From Scybalousia_A sp964626385 (lineage in GTDB: Bacteria; Bacteroidota; Bacteroidia; Bacteroidales; P3), in assembly GCA_964626385.1 (NCBI GenBank), contig CAZVEO010000015.1, forward strand, positions 1-30,032: a stretch of 30,032 nt of DNA. The letters run 5' to 3'. Of the stretch, positions 24,819 to 30,032 are shown in pieces. The first letter of the stretch is position 1. Every line of letters starts with the position of its first letter. The notes beneath the pieces were generated by a model. The model did no database searches, was not told the origin of the DNA, and worked only from the letters and a program-made list of their open reading frames with translations. A program made the position numbers and the translations under genes.

Positions 24819-26060
24819 ATGAAATACATTATATATATATTCCTGTTGAGCGTGAGTTTTTTTTCTTACGCTCAATTGATTTGGGAAAATAGAGCATACT
24901 CTCCTTTAATAAAAACGGTTATTTTAGAACAACAAGGCAATCAATTGTCAGAACCTGTGATTTATCTTAATTCAAATAAAAAACTTCTTTTACAGTTTGA
25001 TGAACTCTCAGAGGAAACACAAAACTATGAATACACTATAACTCATTGTAATGCCGATTGGACAGAAAGTGGTTTGGATGTTATGCTATATTTAGAAGGC
25101 TTTGAAGTACAACCCATAGAGAATTACAAAAATTCTTTTAACACCATACAACGTTATGTTCATTATTCACAGGTAATTCCTTCCCCTAATATGAAAATAA
25201 CAAAATCTGGTAATTATATTATTAAGGTTTTTCCTGCTGGTAGGGAGGATAATATAATTTTTACTCGACGTTTTTATTGTGTGGACGACCAAACTAATAT
25301 AAAAACAGAAATAAGACAATCGTCAATAACTTCTATGTTGCAAACCACTCAAGAGGTTAATGTAAAAGTAGGTTCAAAAAGCGGTAGATTTTTTTCTGAA
25401 GCGGAAAAATATATGAAAGTTATTGTACAACAAAATGGGAGAGAGGACAATAAAAGGCAGTTGCATTTGCGAGGTAATAGTGGAACAGATATTGATTTTT
25501 CTTTTGATAAAAGCAATCAATTTCTTGGTGGTAATGAGTTTAGAAATTTTGATATTACTTCGTTAAGGAATAGGAGTAATTATGTTGCTCGCTTAGATTT
25601 TATAGATAATCAAAACGTTGCCATATTAAGAGAGGAAAGGATAAAAAAATCTTTTGCTTATTCTACCGATAAAGACATTAATGGCAAATATTATATAAGA
25701 AACGAATATCAAGAGGATAGAAATACTTATAGTGATTATGTTTGGGTTTATTTTACTTTACCATTGCCTTACACTTTGGAGGGAAATTATTATGTAGTAG
25801 GAGATTTATCTGATTGGAGAATGAATGAGCAGAATAGATTTGAATTTCAAGACGGAAAATACATTGCAACTTTATATCTTAAACAAGGTTATTATAATTA
25901 TCAGATACTTTTTTTGCCCAACTTTTTGATGGAGGCATCCACAAAGGAAGTAGAAGGTGACCATTATGAAACCAATAATATTTATAAGATTTTTGTTTAT
26001 TATCGCAATTTTTCGGATGATTATGACGAACTTGTTGGCTATTCTTTTGTGGAAAAATAA
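24819..26060 (+). CDS. Type IX secretion system plug protein (DUF5103)
   Basis: The 413-residue protein has a signal peptide (MKYIIYIFLLSVSFFSYAQ). The mature part matches DUF5103: the start IWENRAYSPLIKTVILEQQG, TITHCNADWTESGLDVMLYLEG, and RDNIIFTRRFYCVD-type strands. The later ITSLRNRSNYVARLDF, YVWVYFTLPLPY and YYVVGDLSDWRMNE are also typical. In Flavobacterium the Plug protein seals the periplasmic side of the SprA translocon. Finding it implies that the organism has a T9SS, although no other T9SS gene is in the window. It follows the M24 gene after 15 bases. Confidence 0.88.
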   Translation: MKYIIYIFLLSVSFFSYAQLIWENRAYSPLIKTVILEQQGNQLSEPVIYLNSNKKLLLQFDELSEETQNYEYTITHCNADWTESGLDVMLYLEGFEVQPIENYKNSFNTIQRYVHYSQVIPSPNMKITKSGNYIIKVFPAGREDNIIFTRRFYCVDDQTNIKTEIRQSSITSMLQTTQEVNVKVGSKSGRFFSEAEKYMKVIVQQNGREDNKRQLHLRGNSGTDIDFSFDKSNQFLGGNEFRNFDITSLRNRSNYVARLDFIDNQNVAILREERIKKSFAYSTDKDINGKYYIRNEYQEDRNTYSDYVWVYFTLPLPYTLEGNYYVVGDLSDWRMNEQNRFEFQDGKYIATLYLKQGYYNYQILFLPNFLMEASTKEVEGDHYETNNIYKIFVYYRNFSDDYDELVGYSFVEK

Positions 26061-26093
26061 AAATATTTGTTTATAAAGTTTAACTTTTCTATT

Positions 26094-26101
26094 TAACTTT
26101 G
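26094..26101 (+). promoter_or_regulatory. -7 box of the hddA-hddC operon
   Basis: TAACTTTG matches TAnnTTTG, 20 bases before the hddA ATG. A TTTG lies 24 bases further upstream, slightly too far for a -33 element. Confidence 0.55.
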
Positions 26102-26121
26102 CACAAATAACAATCATTTTT

Positions 26122-27162
26122 ATGGTACAAAAAAAAATAATTAGGAGTAAAGCACCTTTAAGATTGGGACTTGCAGGAGGAGGAACGGATGTATCGCCTT
26201 ATAGTGATATGTATGGAGGTTCGGTTTTGAATGCTACCATTAATCTTTATGCACATTGCTATATAGAAAAGACGGATAACGATAAAATAGAAATATATGC
26301 GGCTGATATAGACCAGAGAGAAATACTGCCCGTACAAAAAGAATTACCCATAAATAGCTCGCTTTCTTTGGGAAAAGGAGTTTACAATAGAATAATAAAG
26401 GACTTTAATTTGCCTCCTTTTTCTTTTAAAATGACAACCTACTCAGATGCTCCTGCTGGCTCAGGCTTGGGTTCCTCTTCTACTATGGTTGTTTGCATAT
26501 TAAAGGCCTTTATAGAAATGTTTTCTTTGCCTATGGGTAATTATGAAACGGCGCGTTTGGCTTATGAAATAGAACGTTTGGACTTATCGCTTGCAGGAGG
26601 CAAACAAGACCAATATGCTGCAACCTTTGGAGGTTTTAATCTTATGGAATTTAGACCAAATGATTTGGTTATAGTCAACCCTTTAAAAATCAAACGTTGG
26701 ATAAAGGATGAGTTGGAAGCCTCAATGCTTATATACTACACTGGAGCTTCTCGCTCTTCGGCTCAGATTATAGATGAACAGAAACATAACACCAAACAAG
26801 GCAATTCTCAAACCTTAGAATCTTTGCACAAAATAAAACAAAGTGCCGAGGATATGAAACAAACTCTTTTATCTGGAGATATACAGGGATTTGCACAAAT
26901 AATAAAAAAGGGTTGGGAGGATAAAAAACGTTTAGCAAAAAGTATATCAAACAACAAAATAGATAATATTGTAGATTTAGCATACAATAATGGTGCTTTG
27001 GCTGCTAAAGTATCTGGGGCAGGTGGAGGAGGTTTTATTACTTTTGTTACTCAACCAGAAAATAAATATAATCTTATGCAAGTTTTAGACAAAATGGAGG
27101 GCAGATGTATTCCTTTTCAATTTACAGAGGATGGACCTCACGGATGGATAATTGATAAATAA
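26122..27162 (+). CDS. hddA: D-glycero-alpha-D-manno-heptose-7-phosphate kinase (GHMP family)
   Basis: HddA phosphorylates heptose 7-phosphate at C1 on the way to GDP-D-glycero-alpha-D-manno-heptose. The 346-residue protein has the GHMP N-terminal motif RSKAPLRLGLAGGGTDVSPY (8-27), the ATP loop PAGSGLGSSS (111-120), SLAGGKQDQYAATFGGFN and the C-terminal AAKVSGAGGGGF. GGGTDV with AGGKQDQYAA marks the sugar-kinase subgroup with HddA and FKP-like kinases. The following hddC gene supports HddA. Two genes needed upstream in the pathway (gmhA, gmhB) are not in the window. Confidence 0.88.
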   Translation: MVQKKIIRSKAPLRLGLAGGGTDVSPYSDMYGGSVLNATINLYAHCYIEKTDNDKIEIYAADIDQREILPVQKELPINSSLSLGKGVYNRIIKDFNLPPFSFKMTTYSDAPAGSGLGSSSTMVVCILKAFIEMFSLPMGNYETARLAYEIERLDLSLAGGKQDQYAATFGGFNLMEFRPNDLVIVNPLKIKRWIKDELEASMLIYYTGASRSSAQIIDEQKHNTKQGNSQTLESLHKIKQSAEDMKQTLLSGDIQGFAQIIKKGWEDKKRLAKSISNNKIDNIVDLAYNNGALAAKVSGAGGGGFITFVTQPENKYNLMQVLDKMEGRCIPFQFTEDGPHGWIIDK

Positions 27163-27175
27163 TAATTTCTGTTTT

Positions 27176-27871
27176 ATGGAAGCGATAATATTGGCTGGAG
27201 GTTTAGGAACACGTTTGCGTAGTGAGGTAAGCGATAGACCAAAATGTATGGCAGAAATAAATGGTAAGCCTTTTTTATATTATTGGTTAAGATATTTAGA
27301 AAGGTATAAGATAGAAAAAGTAATACTCTCTCTTGGCTATATGGCTGAGGTTGTTGTTGATTGGACTGAAAAAAATAGAGGTTTATTTTCTTTCCCTATA
27401 GATTATGTTATAGAAAAAGAACCACTTGGTACGGGAGGTGCTTTGCGTCTTGCTATGGATAAGGTTTTACAGGATGAGGTTTTTGTATTAAATGGAGATT
27501 CTATTTTTTTGATAGACTTTGATAATCTTTATAATAAATATAAAACAACAGATGCTTCTATTGTTTTGGCTTTGAAAGAAATGAAGAATTTTGAAAGATA
27601 TGGTAATGTAATAACAGACCAGAATGGGAAAATAATAACTTTTGAAGAAAAAAAGTTTTGCAAACAAGGGCTTATAAATTGTGGAATATACATAATAAAT
27701 AGAGCAAAGTTAGACCTCAATAATTTTCCATATAAGTTCTCTTTTGAAAAAGAGATTTTAGAAAAACGTAAAGATATTTTTGGTTTCAAATATGAGGGTT
27801 ACTTTATAGATATAGGTATTCCAGAGGACTATCATAAAGCACAAAAAGATTTTACAAAAGGGATTATATAA
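27176..27871 (+). CDS. hddC: D-glycero-D-manno-heptose 1-phosphate guanylyltransferase
   Basis: HddC transfers GMP to heptose 1-phosphate to give GDP-heptose, used for S-layer, O-antigen or capsule glycans. The 231-residue protein has the nucleotidyltransferase signature LAGGLGTRLR (6-15), RPKCMAEINGKPF with Lys23, LGYMAE, EKEPLGTGGALRLA and VLNGDSIF. It starts at the ATG at 27176, 13 bases after hddA; the frame to 27152 lies inside hddA. GDP specificity is inferred from the neighbour. It converges on the MATE gene, with 22 bases between the stops and no clear terminator. Confidence 0.88.
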   Translation: MEAIILAGGLGTRLRSEVSDRPKCMAEINGKPFLYYWLRYLERYKIEKVILSLGYMAEVVVDWTEKNRGLFSFPIDYVIEKEPLGTGGALRLAMDKVLQDEVFVLNGDSIFLIDFDNLYNKYKTTDASIVLALKEMKNFERYGNVITDQNGKIITFEEKKFCKQGLINCGIYIINRAKLDLNNFPYKFSFEKEILEKRKDIFGFKYEGYFIDIGIPEDYHKAQKDFTKGII

Positions 27872-27893
27872 TATAAAAGTCAATGTTGTTAAA

Positions 27894-29231
27894 TCAATGT
27901 GTTTTTAATACTTTGGAAAAATCTATTTTAAAAAATTTAAAACAAAATACATATATTGTTATGGCTAACAACCATGCAAATGGAGCACCTAACCATATTC
28001 CTAATAAACCATAATTTTGTGATAACCACCAAGATAAAGGAATCCTAACTAATAAAAGAGTAACAAAACTGATAACAAAAGTTGTTAGAGCATAACCAAC
28101 TCCTCTATAATAGGAGGTAAACATCATCATTATTCCAAATAACACCCAAAACAAAGCATCTATCACAAGATACTCTCCACCAATTGCTATAACGCTACCT
28201 TTGGAGGTAAAGAGTTGTATAAGTTCTTTGTCCCAAAAGAAGAATATCAAAAAAATAAATATTGAAATTGTAAACATAATTTTTATTGAAGCAAAGAGTC
28301 CTTTTTTTGCTCTTATAATATTTTTTGCTCCTATGTTTGTACCTACAAAAGAGGTTAAAGCCTGCCCAATATTAAGCACTAAAATCAAAGCAATACTTTC
28401 TACTCTTACTGCTGCAGAATAACCTGCTACTGCGTCAGTACCAAAAGAAGTTACCAAAGAAAGAATAAGTATTTGTGTTAAAGATACTATACTTTGTTGT
28501 AAACCTGTCGGTATTCCTAAGTTTACTATTTTTTTTAGGTACAATTTATTGAAATACAAATGTTTTAAGGAAGGCAAATGAACAAATTCGTGTTTTTTTC
28601 TTAAAAAAATAAATAAGCAAGCAAAAGCCATAAATTGAGAAATAAAAGAAGCCCAAGCAGAAGCCTCTATTCCCCAATGCATTACTCCGAGAAAGAAATA
28701 AGAAAGAAATATATTGAGAATATTTGCAGGAATAAGAAAATATAATTGTGTTGTTGCATCTCCTAATCCTCGCAATATGCTTACGGCACTATGAAAGATA
28801 ACCGAAAAAAACATACCCAACATATATATTTTAAAGTAGGTTACAGCCAAAGAATGTACAGAAGAAGAAAGGTATAGAAGTGAAAAAATATTATCTGCAA
28901 AGGCTATTCCCAAACAACAAATAACAACTCCCAATAGAATAAAAAAAATGTAAAAAGTACTTATAACTTTATGTATGGCTTGATAATCTTTTGCTCCGTA
29001 ATAGTGCGAAACCACTACGCTTCCCCCCGACCCAATGCCAAGAACCATACTTGTAATAAAAAAAGTTACAGGATACACGCTTCCTACCGCTGCAAGTTCA
29101 TCCACACCAAGATATTTGCCCACAAAAATACTATTCACCAAAGAATATAATTGCTGAAAAAGGTTACCTAATATTATAGGTATTGAAAATACAAAAATAC
29201 TGCGATATATATTTCCTTTAGTAAAGTCCAT
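27894..29231 (-). CDS. MATE family efflux transporter
   Basis: MATE transporters export drugs or metabolites using Na+ or H+. From the ATG at 29231 the product has 445 residues with about 12 hydrophobic helices. The start is MDFTKGNIYRSIFVFSIPIILGNLFQQLY, with FVGKYLGVDELAAVGSVYP in the first half and the repeat GIPTGLQQSIVSLTQI with AGYSAAVRVE in the second. Substrate not determinable. The frame extends to 29252, but a -7 box at 29250-29257 places the transcript start downstream of that, so 29231 is chosen. Confidence 0.93.
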   Translation of the reverse strand: MDFTKGNIYRSIFVFSIPIILGNLFQQLYSLVNSIFVGKYLGVDELAAVGSVYPVTFFITSMVLGIGSGGSVVVSHYYGAKDYQAIHKVISTFYIFFILLGVVICCLGIAFADNIFSLLYLSSSVHSLAVTYFKIYMLGMFFSVIFHSAVSILRGLGDATTQLYFLIPANILNIFLSYFFLGVMHWGIEASAWASFISQFMAFACLFIFLRKKHEFVHLPSLKHLYFNKLYLKKIVNLGIPTGLQQSIVSLTQILILSLVTSFGTDAVAGYSAAVRVESIALILVLNIGQALTSFVGTNIGAKNIIRAKKGLFASIKIMFTISIFIFLIFFFWDKELIQLFTSKGSVIAIGGEYLVIDALFWVLFGIMMMFTSYYRGVGYALTTFVISFVTLLLVRIPLSWWLSQNYGLLGIWLGAPFAWLLAITIYVFCFKFFKIDFSKVLKTH

Positions 29232-29249
29232 AAATAAAAAACACGTTTG

Positions 29250-29257
29250 CAAAAATA
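29250..29257 (-). promoter_or_regulatory. -7 box of the MATE transporter gene
   Basis: The minus strand reads TATTTTTG, matching TAnnTTTG, 18 bases before the ATG at 29231. No TTG at the -33 distance. Confidence 0.45.
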
Positions 29258-29394
29258 CAACTTTTTACTATTATACATAACACCACGAAGCATATAAACT
29301 TGTGTTAATTATAAATAACCTATGTTTGATTGTTACTCTGAGTAGAAATATTTTGTAAGTTTGTATAAGATTATTTAAAAGCAGTTAATATTAT

Positions 29395-29531
29395 TTAAAG
29401 CCGCAGGCACAGGCACAGCCACACCCATAGGGTGTCTTATAAAACAGGCACAGCCTGTTTTATAAGACGCATAAGCGAAGTCTCAGTCTTATTTTAATGG
29501 CTATGCCCAATAAAAAGCACCCTGTGGGTGC
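29395..29531. repeat. Palindromic-word cluster R8
   Basis: It contains GGC-ACA-GCC, CACCC-ATA-GGGTG and a perfect 16-bp stem with a 3-base loop (GTCTTATAAAACAGGC at 29434-29449, ACA, right arm 29453-29468). CGC-ATAA-GCG, GGCTATGCCC and GCACCC-TGT-GGGTGC follow. The cluster directly abuts repeat copy 3. Confidence 0.85.
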
Positions 29532-29925
29532 GAAATCGGTTTACTGAGAATCAATGAGTTACAAAAAAAAAGTGTGCACGCGTTTGGTCAGGTCAAAAAA
29601 TGTTCGTAACTTTGTAAGAGAAAAAGATACCTAATAGAAAATTCCCATTTTTTACCCTTGTAACTATCTGATAATCAGTAAAAACGAATCTTCGTTTCGA
29701 GAAATCGAAACGAAGATTCGTTGAAATAAAACGAAGATTCATTTTTGCAAAATCCGCTTAAAGAAAAATTTTTCTTCAAAAAACCCTTCGAAAACGCTGA
29801 TTTTCAAGAAAAATGCCCAATTTTGCCCCTTCGAAAAAGGTTAAGTAATTGATAATCAGTAGTAGCACCCTTATTTTTTGCTTTTAAATAGGTATTTACG
29901 TGATTTCCCGAAATTTTTTTTTGAG
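29532..29925 (+). repeat. Full copy 3 of the ~395-bp dispersed repeat
   Basis: This 394-base non-coding element begins GAAATCGGTTTACTGAG and ends GATTTCCCGAAATTTTTTTT. It contains a near-consensus promoter, an 18-bp perfect stem with a GAAA loop (29683-29722), a second copy of AAACGAAGATTC after the stem, and several copies of the palindrome-like motif CTGATAATCAG. The only ORFs are very short and not conserved between copies. A transcript from the promoter would be about 300 bases. It may be a non-coding RNA gene, a MITE or another small repeat. Confidence 0.9.
29584..29614 (+). promoter_or_regulatory. Promoter inside repeat copy 3
   Basis: TTTG (29583-29586), 20 bases, TAACTTTG (29607-29614) is a near-consensus Bacteroidetes promoter. 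About 70 bases around it are identical in copies 2 and 3 while neighbouring sequence has diverged. GTGCAC lies just upstream and is conserved. Confidence 0.7.
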
Positions 29926-29939
29926 AGGTGTTTTTTTAG

Positions 29940-30032
29940 GGTTTTTATAGGTTGTAATAGGTTACAGGCACAGCCTGCACCCATAGGGTGTCTTATAAGG
30001 GCACAGGCACAGCCTGCACCCATAGGGTGTTT
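29940..30032. repeat. Palindromic-word cluster R9, cut by the window end
   Basis: After TATAGGTTGTAATAGGTTA spacers come two direct copies of CAGGCACAGCCTGCACCC-ATA-GGGTGT joined by CTTATAAGGGCA. The cluster runs off the window. The region 29258-29394 before R8 is AT-rich with no feature seen. Confidence 0.8.

Noticed and set aside
29531..29925. Known IS element or a transposase remnant in the ~395-bp repeat
   Set aside because: No reading frame of useful length is conserved between copies, and the only end symmetry seen is a 7-base GAAATCG/CGATTTC match. It could be a MITE but not an autonomous IS.

Overview
This is an AT-rich chromosomal segment from a bacterium of the Bacteroidetes (Bacteroidota), most likely the order Bacteroidales. 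Three things suggest this. Many genes are preceded by the Bacteroidetes -7 promoter box TAnnTTTG, with few Shine-Dalgarno sites. There is a type IX secretion plug protein (DUF5103) and a DUF4831 protein. The gene set (separate pyrB and pyrI, short pabB, parE) also fits. I cannot name the genus.

Layout. 1-855 is accessory DNA: one end of a ~395-bp dispersed repeat, a cluster of short palindromes, and a small ORF interrupted at a run of nine G. 856-2544 is a DUF262-DUF1524 (GmrSD/SspE-like) putative defence nuclease. 2770-7464 on the minus strand holds recA, then an ispG-glf-glycosyltransferase operon whose last two genes form and probably transfer galactofuranose. 7833-9981 is a translationally coupled pabA-pabB-pabC operon for p-aminobenzoate. 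10185-13100 is a secreted M16 metalloprotease. 13158-14760 is pyrBI with a long leader. 14836-15577 is a gene-free island with the second copy of the ~395-bp repeat. 15578-18435 holds two secreted proteins (DUF4831 and WG-repeat). 18670-23163 holds an MgtC-family protein, a DegT-family sugar aminotransferase, topoisomerase IV subunit B and a secreted Ca-binding-like protein. 23412-27871 holds an M24 aminopeptidase, the T9SS plug protein and hddA-hddC for GDP-heptose. 27894-29231 is a MATE transporter, and the window ends in the third copy of the ~395-bp repeat with flanking palindromes.

Three things stand out. (1) The pyrBI leader has a consensus promoter, a 32-codon leader ORF with a U-rich Phe-coding stretch, and a terminator-like hairpin whose loop contains the leader stop codon. 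This is the architecture of enterobacterial UTP-sensitive pyrBI attenuation, here in a Bacteroidetes. (2) A ~395-bp non-coding repeat occurs three times. The two full copies carry an identical near-consensus promoter and a long conserved hairpin, so it looks like a transcribed non-coding element. (3) The intergenic regions are filled with modular palindromic 'words' with mostly 3-nt loops and compensatory changes between arms. They sit beside or inside gene ends.

Surface polysaccharide and envelope genes (galactofuranose, amino sugar, GDP-heptose, T9SS) are scattered among housekeeping genes rather than forming one locus.
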